The notes beneath the pieces were generated by a model. That model did not search any database. It was not told the DNA's origin and saw nothing but the letters and a program-made list of their open reading frames with translations. A stretch of DNA of 9,500 bases from Methylomarinum sp. GTDB taxonomy: Bacteria > Pseudomonadota > Gammaproteobacteria > Methylococcales > Methylomonadaceae. Where the stretch lies: contig WTAG01000082.1 in the NCBI GenBank assembly GCA_013139755.1, positions 1-9,500 of the forward strand, in the 5' to 3' direction. How positions within the stretch are numbered: position 1 is the first letter of the stretch; each line of letters begins with the position of its first letter. Both the position numbers and the translations under genes were made by a program. Below are positions 1 to 6,834 of the stretch, piece after piece.

Positions 1-1382
1 AGAAATTAGGTGGTAGTGTGCCGACAGGTGCCTTAATGGTAGGCCCTCCTGGAACAGGTAAAACTTTGCTGGCTAGAGCGATTGCAGGTGAAGCAAAAGT
101 GCCTTTTTTTACAATTTCGGGTTCAGACTTTGTAGAAATGTTTGTTGGGGTAGGTGCCTCTCGTGTCCGTGATATGTTTGAACAAGCCAAGAAACATGCG
201 CCTTGTATTATTTTTATTGATGAGATTGATGCGGTAGGTCGTTCTCGTGGTGCTGGCTTAGGTGGTGGTAATGATGAGCGTGAGCAAACATTAAATCAGT
301 TATTGGTTGAAATGGATGGTTTTGAAGGTAACGAAGGCATTATTGTTGTTGCTGCGACTAACCGGGCTGATGTGCTCGATAGTGCTTTATTGCGCCCAGG
401 GCGTTTTGATAGACAGGTGACAGTTGGCTTGCCAGATATTAAAGGTAGAGAGCAGATTCTAAATGTGCACATGAAAAAAGTGCCGGCTGCTGAAGATGTG
501 ATTGTTAGGTATATAGCTCAGGGGACACCAGGATTTTCAGGGGCTGATTTAGCTAATTTGATTAATGAGGCTGCATTATTTGCAGCAAGAGCAAATAAGC
601 GATTCGTTAATATGTCTGATCTTGAAAAAGCAAAAGATAAGTTAATTATGGGGGTTGAAAGACACTCCATGGTTATGGACGAAAAAGAGAAGAAAATGAC
701 CGCTTATCATGAGGCCGGTCATGCCATTATTGGTAAACTCGTTCCAGAACATGATCCCGTCTATAAGGTCAGTATCATGCCAAGAGGTCGTGCTTTGGGT
801 GTGACTATGTTCTTGCCAGAAAAAGATCAATACAGTGCCAGCAAACGTAAACTAGATAGCATGATTTCGAGTTTATATGGCGGTCGTATCGCTGAGGAGC
901 AAATCTTTGGTTGGGAGCAGGTTTCTACGGGTGCTTCTAATGATATTGAAAGAGCGACTGAGTTAGCTCGAAATATGGTAACTAAATGGGGCTTATCTCG
1001 TCGTTTAGGACCTTTGGCTTATGGTGAAGAGGATGGCGAAGTATTTTTAGGACATTCTGTGACCCAAAATAAGTCAATTGCAGAAGGTACTGCTTGTACA
1101 ATTAATGAAGAAGTCAGAAAAATTATTGATCAAAACTATCAGCGTGCTGAGCAGATTTTGAAAGATAATGAAGATATTTTGCATACAATGGCTGATGCTT
1201 TAATGAAGTATGAAACTATCGATAAATATCAAATTGAAGATTTGATGGGTAGAAAGCCTGTTAGAGAGCCGCAAGGATGGGATGATACTCCGCCACCTGC
1301 TGGTAAAGATGAAAAATCTGAAGAAGTAGATAAAAAGGATGATAATTCATCAGTTGAAGATGAAACAGCTGAGCAAAACTAG
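1..1382 (+). CDS. ftsH: ATP-dependent zinc metalloprotease FtsH (5' end missing)
   Basis: Partial gene: the reading frame is open from base 3, so the start codon and roughly the first 190 residues of a typical 640-650 aa FtsH (two membrane segments and periplasmic part) lie left of the window. The visible 459 residues cover the AAA+ ATPase and protease domains. Seen directly: Walker A GPPGTGKT (42-65), the aromatic pore loop MFVGVG, Walker B FIDE (Asp codon 219-221), the second region of homology ending LRPGRFDRQ, the zinc site HEAGH (708-722), and STGASNDI carrying the likely third zinc-ligand Asp. The last 30 or so residues are a charged, Asp/Glu-rich low-complexity tail. FtsH degrades misassembled membrane proteins and, in E. 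coli, LpxC and sigma-32, as a hexamer in the inner membrane. The sequence is close to E. coli FtsH throughout, with all catalytic residues present. It is followed by a strong terminator, so it ends its transcription unit here. Confidence 0.98.
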   Translation, partial: KLGGSVPTGALMVGPPGTGKTLLARAIAGEAKVPFFTISGSDFVEMFVGVGASRVRDMFEQAKKHAPCIIFIDEIDAVGRSRGAGLGGGNDEREQTLNQLLVEMDGFEGNEGIIVVAATNRADVLDSALLRPGRFDRQVTVGLPDIKGREQILNVHMKKVPAAEDVIVRYIAQGTPGFSGADLANLINEAALFAARANKRFVNMSDLEKAKDKLIMGVERHSMVMDEKEKKMTAYHEAGHAIIGKLVPEHDPVYKVSIMPRGRALGVTMFLPEKDQYSASKRKLDSMISSLYGGRIAEEQIFGWEQVSTGASNDIERATELARNMVTKWGLSRRLGPLAYGEEDGEVFLGHSVTQNKSIAEGTACTINEEVRKIIDQNYQRAEQILKDNEDILHTMADALMKYETIDKYQIEDLMGRKPVREPQGWDDTPPPAGKDEKSEEVDKKDDNSSVEDETAEQN

Positions 1383-1394
1383 TTTGTTTCTTTG

Positions 1395-1429
1395 AAAAAA
1401 GGGAGAGGCTTGCCTCTCCTTTTTTTTTT
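1395..1429 (+). terminator. Intrinsic terminator after ftsH
   Basis: A perfect 7-bp stem GGAGAGG/CCTCTCC with the tetraloop CTTG is flanked by a run of six A on the 5' side and ten T on the 3' side, so the stem can lengthen through A-T pairs. It starts 12 nt after the ftsH stop. This is a textbook Rho-independent terminator separating ftsH from glmM; the A run could also make it act on the other strand. Confidence 0.93.
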
Positions 1430-1477
1430 GGATAAAGAAACTTAGACTATTAGTTTATTTATGCGGAGCAGATAATA

Positions 1478-2812
1478 ATGAAGAAAAAGTATTTTGGAAC
1501 CGATGGTATTAGGGGGGAAGTGGGTAAGCATCCAATTACACCCGATTTTATGCTTAAACTTGGCTGGGCAACTGGACGTGTATTTGCAGAAGAAGGTCAT
1601 GGGTTTGTTCTAGTTGGGAAGGACACACGGATATCTGGTTATATGTTCGAGTCTGCATTAGAAGCTGGTTTGTCAGCTGCGGGCGTAGATACACGATTAT
1701 TAGGGCCTATGCCTACGCCAGGTATTGCTTATTTAACTCGGACTTTACGTGCAAAAGCAGGCATAGTCATTAGTGCTTCTCATAATCCGTATTACGATAA
1801 TGGAATAAAATTCTTTTCGGTTGAAGGTACTAAATTACCAGATGAGCTAGAGCATAAAATCGAAAGTTATATCGATTCACCTATGTCCACTGTTGAGTCG
1901 TCAATGCTAGGTAAAGCCAGTCGAATAGAAGATGCAGCAGGGCGATATATTGAATTTTGTAAATCAACGGTATCAACAAGTCTTGATTTTAAAGGGCTTA
2001 GGATCGTTGTTGATTGTGCCCATGGTGCAACCTATCACATTGCACCACATGTATTTACCGAAGTCGGAGCAGAAGTCGTTACCATCTGTGCAGAACCAGA
2101 TGGGCTGAATATCAATGAGGAATGTGGCGCGACTAAGCCAGAATTGTTGGCTGAAAAGGTTATAGAATTTCGTGCTGATTTAGGGATTGCATTAGATGGT
2201 GATGGTGACCGTTTAATAATGGTTGATCACAAAGGAGAGGTTGTTGATGGAGATGAGCTGATTTATATCATCGCAAAATCTAAGCAACAAGCTGGCGAGT
2301 TGAAAAATACAGTCGTTGGGACATTGATGTCCAATTTAGGTATGGAGAACAGTCTTAAAGCGCTTGGTATTAATCTGTTAAGGGCGAATGTAGGGGACCG
2401 TTATGTAATGGAGATGATGATCAAAAATAAGGCGGTTTTAGGCGGAGAGGGCTCGGGTCATATCATTTGTTTGGATAAAACCACGACAGGTGATGGCATA
2501 GTCGCAGCATTGCAAGTTTTAGCTGAAATACAGCAAACGGGAAAAAGCCTATACGAACTTAAATCCGGGATGCAGAAATATCCACAGATACTAAAGAATG
2601 TGCGAGTCAATAAAAAAGTAAATCTTGATGAGGTTGAGAGCGTTCAGAAAGCCGTGCAAACGGTAGAAAAAAAAATGGGGGCAAAGGGACGAGTGTTATT
2701 GCGAGCCTCAGGAACAGAGCCTTTAATTCGGGTGATGGTTGAAGGTGAAAATTATGATGATGTGGTTAAATATGCCGATCAATTGGTTGATGATGTGAAG
2801 AAAGCAATCTGA
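1478..2812 (+). CDS. glmM: Phosphoglucosamine mutase
   Basis: 444 aa, the usual GlmM length. It interconverts glucosamine-6-phosphate and glucosamine-1-phosphate in the cytoplasm, feeding UDP-GlcNAc for peptidoglycan and LPS. Seen directly: N-terminal FGTDGIRG; catalytic phosphoserine loop ISASHNP (Ser101, equivalent to Ser102 of E. coli); metal-binding loop DGDGDR (Asp240, 242, 244); sugar-binding GEGSGH (323-328); and the C-terminal phosphate loop [12 protein letters not shown] (409-420). The ATG at 1478 is chosen because GGAG at 1465-1468 sits 9 nt upstream and the protein begins exactly as family members do. A terminator separates it from ftsH, so it should have its own promoter in 1430-1465; no clear consensus pair is visible there. 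No terminator lies between it and tpiA. The folP gene that commonly precedes glmM in gammaproteobacteria is absent. Confidence 0.97.
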   Translation: MKKKYFGTDGIRGEVGKHPITPDFMLKLGWATGRVFAEEGHGFVLVGKDTRISGYMFESALEAGLSAAGVDTRLLGPMPTPGIAYLTRTLRAKAGIVISASHNPYYDNGIKFFSVEGTKLPDELEHKIESYIDSPMSTVESSMLGKASRIEDAAGRYIEFCKSTVSTSLDFKGLRIVVDCAHGATYHIAPHVFTEVGAEVVTICAEPDGLNINEECGATKPELLAEKVIEFRADLGIALDGDGDRLIMVDHKGEVVDGDELIYIIAKSKQQAGELKNTVVGTLMSNLGMENSLKALGINLLRANVGDRYVMEMMIKNKAVLGGEGSGHIICLDKTTTGDGIVAALQVLAEIQQTGKSLYELKSGMQKYPQILKNVRVNKKVNLDEVESVQKAVQTVEKKMGAKGRVLLRASGTEPLIRVMVEGENYDDVVKYADQLVDDVKKAI

Positions 2813-2814
2813 GC

Positions 2815-2843
2815 TTGAGTTTGTAGGGTTTAACCTATATTAT
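2815..2843 (+). promoter_or_regulatory. Putative sigma-70 promoter for tpiA-secG
   Basis: TTGAGT (2815-2820) and TATTAT (2838-2843) are separated by 17 bp in the short glmM-tpiA gap, matching the -35/-10 consensus at four and five positions. The predicted start is near 2850, leaving a leader of about 20 nt before the tpiA ATG. No terminator lies upstream, so read-through from glmM is also possible. Sequence match only. Confidence 0.42.
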
Positions 2844-2872
2844 AAGTGGTTTAATTTTTCTTGGAGTATGTA

Positions 2873-3619
2873 ATGCGTCAATCTCTAGTGATGGGTAATT
2901 GGAAGATGAACGGTTCACGTTCAGAAGGGCTTGAACTAGCAAATGCAATCGTTGCTGGTCTGAAAGATGGTGATAAAGGTATTGCTGTTTGTGTTCCTTC
3001 GGTTTATTTGTCTGATATTGAGCGTGCAATAGAAAATACTCCATTAGCATTGGGCGGTCAAAATGTAGCTGATCAAACATCAGGTGCGTATACAGGTGAA
3101 GTATCAGCCTTTATGTTAAAAGAATGTGGTTGTAGTTATGCGTTAGTAGGGCATTCAGAAAGACGTTCTTACTATGGCGACACGAATGAATCAGTTGCAG
3201 CACGTTTTTGCCAAGCACAAAAAGAAGGTTTAGTTCCTGTCTTATGTATCGGTGAAACATTAGAAGAGCGTGAAAGTGATACAACATTTGCAGTTATTGA
3301 TGAGCAATTAAATGCGGTTATCGATATGGCAGGTATTGATGCACTTGCAAACTCTGTTATCGCTTATGAGCCAGTATGGGCAATCGGTACAGGAAAAACA
3401 GCATCCGATGAGCAAGCACAAGAAGTTCATAAATACATTCGTGAGCAAATAGCAGCTAAAAGTCAAACAGTTGCAGAAAAAATTCAGATTTTATACGGTG
3501 GCAGCGTTAAGCCAGACAATGCAAAAGCTATTTTTGCAATGCCTGATATTGACGGTGGCTTAATTGGTGGGGCTTCATTAGATGCAGCGTCATTTTTAGC
3601 AATTTACAAAGCGATTTAA
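2873..3619 (+). CDS. tpiA: Triosephosphate isomerase
   Basis: 248 aa TIM-barrel enzyme interconverting dihydroxyacetone phosphate and glyceraldehyde-3-phosphate in glycolysis and gluconeogenesis. The ATG at 2873 is preferred over an in-frame TTG at 2861, because that TTG forms part of the Shine-Dalgarno TTGGAG (GGAG 2863-2866, 6 nt before the ATG) and family members start close to the motif NWKMNG. Catalytic residues are in place: Lys11 (NWKMNG), His94 (VGHSERR) and Glu166 (AYEPVWAIGTG). Phosphate-gripping segments are GGSV (209-212) and the Gly-Gly pair at 232-233. Its position between glmM and secG is the standard gammaproteobacterial arrangement. Only 10 nt separate it from secG, so the two are probably co-transcribed. 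Confidence 0.97.
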   Translation: MRQSLVMGNWKMNGSRSEGLELANAIVAGLKDGDKGIAVCVPSVYLSDIERAIENTPLALGGQNVADQTSGAYTGEVSAFMLKECGCSYALVGHSERRSYYGDTNESVAARFCQAQKEGLVPVLCIGETLEERESDTTFAVIDEQLNAVIDMAGIDALANSVIAYEPVWAIGTGKTASDEQAQEVHKYIREQIAAKSQTVAEKIQILYGGSVKPDNAKAIFAMPDIDGGLIGGASLDAASFLAIYKAI

Positions 3620-3629
3620 GTAGAAATAT

Positions 3630-4025
3630 ATGTATCAAGCAATCATAGTTGTTCATGTGTTGTTAGGATTGGGTGTTGTTGGCCTAGTACTTATTCAACA
3701 AGGTAAGGGAGCTGATGCCGGTGCTGCATTCGGTAGTGCGTCATCAGGGTCAGTTTTTGGTGCACAAGGTGCATCATCTTTTTTATCCAGAACAACTGCG
3801 ATTCTGGCCGCTTTGTTTTTCTCAACAAGCTTGGGGTTAGCAGTGATAGTTGGTAATAACGAAGGTGATATTGACTTAATGGCTGCACCTGAAGTTAAAA
3901 ATGTACTTGCTGATGTACCTTTAGTTAATAACGCAGAAGCCGTACCTGTTTTAGATAGTCTTCCTGTAGTTAAGGAAGAAGTGCCTGCTGCATTGACTGA
4001 AGAGACAAAAGCAGTTACTGAATAA
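3630..4025 (+). CDS. secG: Preprotein translocase subunit SecG
   Basis: 131 aa small inner-membrane subunit of the SecYEG channel, which helps SecA-driven export. Two hydrophobic segments are visible: residues about 5-22 (IVVHVLLGLGVVGLVLIQ) and about 52-74 (RTTAILAALFFSTSLGLAVIV). Between them lies the conserved Gly/Ser/Ala-rich cytoplasmic loop with QQGKGADAGAAFG and SSGSVFG, typical of SecG. The C-terminal tail is Ala/Val/Glu/Pro-rich low complexity, as is common and poorly conserved in this family. The ATG at 3630 lies 10 nt after the tpiA stop; its Shine-Dalgarno is weak, which suggests expression coupled to tpiA. The tRNA-Leu gene follows. Confidence 0.95.
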   Translation: MYQAIIVVHVLLGLGVVGLVLIQQGKGADAGAAFGSASSGSVFGAQGASSFLSRTTAILAALFFSTSLGLAVIVGNNEGDIDLMAAPEVKNVLADVPLVNNAEAVPVLDSLPVVKEEVPAALTEETKAVTE

Positions 4026-4039
4026 GCAAAAGAGTTGTA

Positions 4040-4088
4040 ATTACCCCTCGATAGATTGATTAATGACTTTTCGGGGTAATCGATTTTT
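4040..4088 (+). terminator. Possible intrinsic terminator after secG
   Basis: An 8-bp perfect inverted repeat ATTACCCC (4040-4047) / GGGGTAAT (4073-4080) encloses a 25-nt AT-rich loop and is followed by CGATTTTTCT. The stem is only moderately GC-rich and the loop is long, so it may be leaky, or may instead be a processing structure if secG and the tRNA share a transcript. Confidence 0.5.
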
Positions 4089-4113
4089 CTGTATAAGGGA
4101 TCGATTGAGATTT

Positions 4114-4198
4114 GCCGATGTGGTGAAATTGGTAGACACGCCATCTTGAGGGGGTGGTGACTTAGGTCGTGCCGGTTCAACTCCGGCCATCGGCACCA
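4114..4198 (+). tRNA. tRNA-Leu (anticodon GAG)
   Basis: 85 nt with full cloverleaf elements: acceptor stem GCCGATG (4114-4120) pairs with CATCGGC (4188-4194), then discriminator A and encoded CCA (4196-4198). The anticodon stem CCATC/GGTGG (4141-4145, 4153-4157, one T-G wobble) encloses the loop TTGAGGG with anticodon GAG (4148-4150), reading CUC/CUU. The variable arm is long, as in class II leucine tRNAs, and the T arm carries GTTCAAC. It closely resembles E. coli tRNA-Leu(GAG), which also sits after secG. The gene remains intact although an element is inserted at its 3' end. Confidence 0.97.
4170..4198 (+). other. Probable left attachment site (attL core in tRNA 3' end)
   Basis: Tyrosine integrases of this class recombine within the 3' part of tRNA genes, and the integrase gene begins 176 nt downstream pointing away from the tRNA. 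The T arm and acceptor 3' strand are the expected core, kept on the element so that the tRNA is rebuilt. The exact crossover bases cannot be defined because the matching direct repeat (attR) lies beyond the window; I found no second copy of this 3' end up to 9500. Confidence 0.6.
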
Positions 4199-4231
4199 GA
4201 ACAAAGTCCGTACAAGTACGATAAAGACCAG

Positions 4232-4266
4232 AAAGCCCACGAGTTGTATAGCTTGTGGGCTTTTTT
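4232..4266 (+). terminator. Intrinsic terminator downstream of tRNA-Leu
   Basis: Stem AAAGCCCACGAG (4232-4243) pairs with CTTGTGGGCTTT (4252-4263), with one G-T wobble and an 8-nt loop, followed by further T residues (TTTTTTG). It ends transcription from the tRNA and insulates the integrase promoter. It lies just inside the inferred element boundary. Confidence 0.85.
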
Positions 4267-4293
4267 GTGTCCGTTAGAGTCCGAGGAAAACCA

Positions 4294-4323
4294 TTGACAT
4301 CCGCACCCACTTGGGGGTATTTT
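4294..4323 (+). promoter_or_regulatory. Putative integrase promoter
   Basis: A perfect -35 hexamer TTGACA (4294-4299) is followed after 18 bp by TATTTT (4318-4323). Predicted transcription start is around 4330, inside the first copy of the TGATGGTAC repeat, so a protein bound to the repeats would be well placed to block it. Sequence match only. Confidence 0.5.
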
Positions 4324-4395
4324 TGATGGTACTTAATTGAAATTTTGTAAAAAGTACCATCAGGTACCATCAAATGACTTTAATAAATACCATCA
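4322..4395. repeat. Inverted/direct repeat cluster (TGATGGTAC / GTACCATCA) before the integrase
   Basis: TTTGATGGTACTT (4322-4334) is matched in inverted orientation by AAGTACCATCA (4352-4362, 11-bp perfect arm) and again by GTACCATCAAA (4364-4374, 11-bp perfect arm). A shorter direct copy TACCATCA occurs at 4388-4395 within the first codons of the integrase. The spacing and position over the start of the integrase gene suggest integrase arm-type binding sites or an operator for integrase autoregulation or AlpA/excisionase binding. Function is inference. Confidence 0.7.
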
Positions 4396-5558
4396 TAAAG
4401 AACGCCAAGCCACAGGATAAGCCTTATAAGCTGACTGATGAAAAAGGCATGCATTTACTCATTAAACCTAATGGAGGTAAATACTTTAGGTTTAATTATC
4501 GAATACATGGCAAGCAAAAAACTTTATCACTTGGGGTTTACCCTGAAACTACTTTAAAAAAAGCCCGAGAAAAGCGAGATAAGGCGAGAAGCCAAATTGC
4601 TGAAGGAATTGATCCTATGGCGGAAAAAAAGGCTGATAGTAATGATTTTAAGGTGGTTGCTTTAAACTGGTATGAATCTAAAAAACACCTTATTACAGAA
4701 GATACCCATAGAAAAAAACTAAGGCGTTTTGAATTACATGTTTTTCCGGTTCTCGGTCATTTAAACATTACCAAAGTAAAATCCCCTGATGTACTCAAAG
4801 TGGTTAAACCACTTATTGCAAGACAGAAACTTGATACAGCTCATCGGTTAAGAGCAGAATTAAGTGAGATATTTGCCTATGCCATCGTGCATGGCATTAT
4901 TGAATATGATCCTGCTCAACCAGTCGCTAAACAAATTCCTGTACATAAAGCAGAACATAGAGCGGCATTAACTGATCCTAAAGACGTTGCACAGTTACTA
5001 AGAGATATTTTTAATTATCAAGGAACCTTTGTGGTGCAATGTGCATTTAAGCTTTCGCCTATGTTATTTCAAAGACCTGGTGAAATACGCCAAATGGAAT
5101 GGAAAGATGTTGATATTGAAGCTAAAGAGTGGCGGTATTTAGTCACTAAAACCAAAGTACAGCATATTGTCCCTTTATCTACCCAAGCCATAGCGATTAT
5201 TGAAGAAATTAAACCCTTAACGGGTACTGGTCAGTATGTTTTCCCCTCAAGCCGTAACGATGGCAGGCCAATGTCAGAAAATACCATTAGAACAGCATTA
5301 AGAACGCTAGGGTATGACGGTAAAACGATGACAGCGCACGGTTTTAGAACTACAGCATCAACGCTTTTAAATGAGCAAGGATGGTCTCCAGATGCAATTG
5401 AGCGTCAATTAAGTCATATGCCTAGTGATCAGGTGAGAGCGGCTTATAATCGAGCGCAGTATCTTGAAGAACGTAGACGGTTAATGCAAAGTTGGTCTGA
5501 TTATCTGGACGGCTTAAAAAATGGGGCTAATGTGATTCCTTTTAGAAAGCAAGTTTAA
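4374..5558 (+). CDS. int: P4-type tyrosine integrase (DUF4102 family)
   Basis: 394 aa site-specific recombinase that inserts and excises the element at the tRNA-Leu. Residues 1-85 form the DUF4102 arm-binding domain (LTDEKGMHLLIKPNGGKYFRF, then the Lys/Arg-rich helix ending GIDPMAEKKA). A core-binding SAM-like domain covers about 90-190, and the catalytic domain about 200-385. The catalytic set is complete: Arg234 (QRPGEIRQMEW), His322 and Arg325 (AHGFRTTAST), His348 (LSHMPSDQ), and Tyr358 (AAYNR), ten residues after the His as expected. The ATG at 4374 matches the family N-terminus (xxLINTIIKNAKPQDKPYKL). It overlaps the last base of a GTACCATCAAA repeat and lacks a good Shine-Dalgarno, consistent with low or repressed expression. 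It reads away from the tRNA, with a 251-codon gene 12 nt downstream. Confidence 0.96.
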   Translation: MTLINTIIKNAKPQDKPYKLTDEKGMHLLIKPNGGKYFRFNYRIHGKQKTLSLGVYPETTLKKAREKRDKARSQIAEGIDPMAEKKADSNDFKVVALNWYESKKHLITEDTHRKKLRRFELHVFPVLGHLNITKVKSPDVLKVVKPLIARQKLDTAHRLRAELSEIFAYAIVHGIIEYDPAQPVAKQIPVHKAEHRAALTDPKDVAQLLRDIFNYQGTFVVQCAFKLSPMLFQRPGEIRQMEWKDVDIEAKEWRYLVTKTKVQHIVPLSTQAIAIIEEIKPLTGTGQYVFPSSRNDGRPMSENTIRTALRTLGYDGKTMTAHGFRTTASTLLNEQGWSPDAIERQLSHMPSDQVRAAYNRAQYLEERRRLMQSWSDYLDGLKNGANVIPFRKQV

Positions 5559-5570
5559 ATTAGGTGAGTT

Positions 5571-6326
5571 ATGAGTTTAGGTCAATTAGGACTTGGTTTA
5601 AAGGTAATGTCTAGTTCAGCAAAAAGCATGTTATTTGATTTGTACCAAATTAGGGAAGGTGATCATAAATATCTTTTTTATAGAAAATCTGGAGACTATG
5701 TTGAATTTTTTACTACCATGCTTGAAAAGGCTGGTAACCCAAATCAATATAGAGAAATAAGGTTGCTTTCAGGTTTTAAGAAAGGTAGTTTTAATGAATA
5801 TGAAGAATCACTAAAGATTGCTGAAAATACATTTATTGAAGAGAACGATAAAAAAACAAAAAAATATAGTACACCTGATTTTAAAATTTATTGTGCTATT
5901 GCATTGATTGAATGCCAAAAGCAAGCGGTTAAACTCATAAACGCAACGGAAGAAAATGTCAGTAGTGATACGGCAGGAAGAATTGCAACTATGACAGGAT
6001 ATATTTACGCTTGTTTTTTTATGTTATCAACTGATAAAGCTGAAGACAAAGTAAAATCTAAATCACAGAGTGATAGGGCTTTAGCTGGAGGAGAAAAGAG
6101 AAAGGCTGAAATATTAACTGAAGCTATTTCAATTTTAAAGGGTGAAACTTCTCGTTTTTATTTTTGGGATACTGAAAATAAAGAACCAGGAAGTTTAAGA
6201 ATAGGTTCTCTATCAAGAGAGATTTCCAACAGAGTTGAAATTAAATCTCCACAAATAACAAGTCATCTTAAAACATTAATACAAAGTAATCGATTAGACC
6301 CCAAAAAATACTATAAAAAGAGTTAA
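5571..6326 (+). CDS. Hypothetical accessory protein between integrase and AlpA
   Basis: 251 aa; I recognise no family. It starts 12 nt after the integrase stop behind AGG(TGAG) at 5562-5568, so it is probably transcribed with the integrase. A second in-frame ATG at 5607 is less well supported because its AAAGG lies only 2 nt away. The protein is Lys/Glu-rich, apparently mostly helical and soluble. A moderately hydrophobic stretch (ATMTGYIYACFFML, about 138-151) is too short and flanked by too many charges for a confident membrane segment. No Walker, nuclease, methyltransferase or toxin motif is visible. The C-terminal part (GSLSREISNRVEIKSPQITSHLKTLIQSNRL) could form a winged-helix-like DNA-binding fold, but this is weak. 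Its place between int and alpA is where P4-like elements often carry cargo such as phage-defence genes; that role here is only inference. Confidence 0.85.
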   Translation: MSLGQLGLGLKVMSSSAKSMLFDLYQIREGDHKYLFYRKSGDYVEFFTTMLEKAGNPNQYREIRLLSGFKKGSFNEYEESLKIAENTFIEENDKKTKKYSTPDFKIYCAIALIECQKQAVKLINATEENVSSDTAGRIATMTGYIYACFFMLSTDKAEDKVKSKSQSDRALAGGEKRKAEILTEAISILKGETSRFYFWDTENKEPGSLRIGSLSREISNRVEIKSPQITSHLKTLIQSNRLDPKKYYKKS

Positions 6327-6401
6327 TAACCGGCTTTTGTATCTAATTACATTAATTGCCGGAATTCGAGTGTTTATCTTTATAAATCAATCAGATATGT
6401 A

Positions 6402-6430
6402 TTAACATTGTTTCTTGTCTCGTATATTAT
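6402..6430 (+). promoter_or_regulatory. Putative promoter for alpA
   Basis: TTAACA (6402-6407) and TATTAT (6425-6430) are separated by exactly 17 bp, each matching the sigma-70 consensus at five of six positions. The predicted start near 6437 gives a leader of about 60 nt before the alpA ATG at 6496. It lies in the 169-nt gap after the accessory gene, which otherwise holds only a weak CCGGC/GCCGG repeat (6330-6334, 6358-6362). Confidence 0.5.
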
Positions 6431-6495
6431 TCCCATACACCTACTTACACCGTATTAGGTTGTTAGTAGCCAAGTTAAACAACTTTGGGGTATAT

Positions 6496-6696
6496 ATGGG
6501 ATCTATATCAGAACATAATTATCGAGGTAAAGATGTTCAAAAGTTATTCGGAATCGGGCAGTCTACGATGTACGAATATATTCAACAAGGTATTCTACCG
6601 AAACCAATAAAATTGGGGCGTACATCAATTTGGTTGAAATCTGAGATTGATACTGTCATTGAGGAGCGCAAGCAGGCTAGAGGTTCAGTAGCATGA
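6496..6696 (+). CDS. alpA: AlpA-family helix-turn-helix regulator
   Basis: 66 aa. A small MerR-like winged helix protein of the AlpA family: YRGKDVQKLFGIGQSTMYEYIQQGILPKPIKLGRTSIWLKSEID covers almost the whole product, with the recognition helix around GIGQSTMYEYI and the wing PKPIKLGRTSIW. The start is set at ATG 6496, with GGGG at 6487-6490 five nt upstream. A longer frame back to a TTG at 6415 would add 27 residues that do not belong to the family and would overlap the promoter. AlpA relatives in P4-like elements (Vis, Cox-like) act as transcription switches and excision directionality factors, and AlpA of CP4-57 stimulates the integrase gene. Here the likely targets are the repeats before int or the leader promoter beginning 9 nt after its stop. 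Which of these it binds is inference. Confidence 0.9.
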   Translation: MGSISEHNYRGKDVQKLFGIGQSTMYEYIQQGILPKPIKLGRTSIWLKSEIDTVIEERKQARGSVA

Positions 6697-6704
6697 TTAT
6701 GTTG

Positions 6705-6733
6705 TTGACATTTAATTCTTATACCTCTATCCT
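6705..6733 (+). promoter_or_regulatory. Putative promoter of the immunity leader and replication operon
   Basis: A perfect TTGACA (6705-6710) and TATCCT (6728-6733), 17 bp apart, lie just after the alpA stop. Predicted start is about 6740, so the transcript would begin with the hairpin CACTCG-A7-CGAGTG (6741-6759), a plausible 5' stabilising structure. By position it corresponds to the leftward operon promoters of P4, whose transcripts carry the CI RNA. Confidence 0.6.
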
Positions 6734-6760
6734 AAATATGCACTCGAAAAAAACGAGTGT

Positions 6761-6787
6761 CGGGATTCGAACCCCGGAAACTACAGG
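6761..6787 (+). promoter_or_regulatory. Upstream target of the antisense RNA (seqA-like)
   Basis: Contains TTCGAAC (6766-6772), displayed in a small hairpin CGGG/CCCG (6761-6764, 6773-6776), and CTACAGG (6781-6787). These are perfect 7-nt complements of GTTCGAA (6919-6925) and CCTGTAG (6906-6912) in the downstream structured RNA, in the right antiparallel order. This matches the seqA element of phage P4 and the bipartite a/b targets of P1 C4 RNA. It immediately precedes a terminator. Confidence 0.65.
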
Positions 6788-6791
6788 CCAG

Positions 6792-6816
6792 AAGGCCGCG
6801 ATTAATGCGGTTTTTT
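6792..6816 (+). terminator. Leader attenuator terminator
   Basis: CCGC (6796-6799) pairs with GCGG (6807-6810) around GATTAAT, followed by six T; AAGG at 6792-6795 can extend the stem into the T tract. A competing hairpin GGCC-AGAA-GGCC (6786-6797) shares its bases and overlaps the seqA-like target. Binding of the antisense RNA upstream would remove the competing hairpin and favour termination. The stem is short, so termination is probably conditional. Confidence 0.6.
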
Positions 6817-6834
6817 ATTGTCTATCAAAAATCA

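Noticed and set aside
1428..1456. TTGGAT-17-TAGTTT as a glmM promoter
   Set aside because: Both hexamers are poor and the first lies in the ftsH terminator tail; glmM needs a promoter here but this match is too weak to list.
2861..2872. tpiA start at TTG 2861
   Set aside because: These bases form the Shine-Dalgarno for the ATG at 2873, and the longer N-terminus does not match the family.
3695..4373. Minus-strand open frames over secG, the tRNA and the integrase upstream region
   Set aside because: They lie opposite secG and across the tRNA and terminator, have no ribosome binding sites or recognisable motifs, and are explained by low stop density.
6330..6362. CCGGC/GCCGG inverted repeat after the accessory gene as a terminator
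   Set aside because: The stem is only 5 bp with a 23-nt loop and no T tract follows; it may be chance.
6415..6495. N-terminal extension of the AlpA-like protein from a TTG codon
   Set aside because: No Shine-Dalgarno, residues foreign to the family, and it would begin inside or at the -10 region of the predicted promoter; ATG 6496 has GGGG five nt upstream.
6761..6778. GGATTCGAACCCC resembles the reverse complement of a tRNA T arm, hinting at a minus-strand tRNA or tRNA fragment
   Set aside because: No acceptor, D or anticodon arm surrounds it, and the stem pairs poorly as a T arm. The TTCGAACC string recurs at 6920 and 6951 as part of the antisense RNA and its targets.
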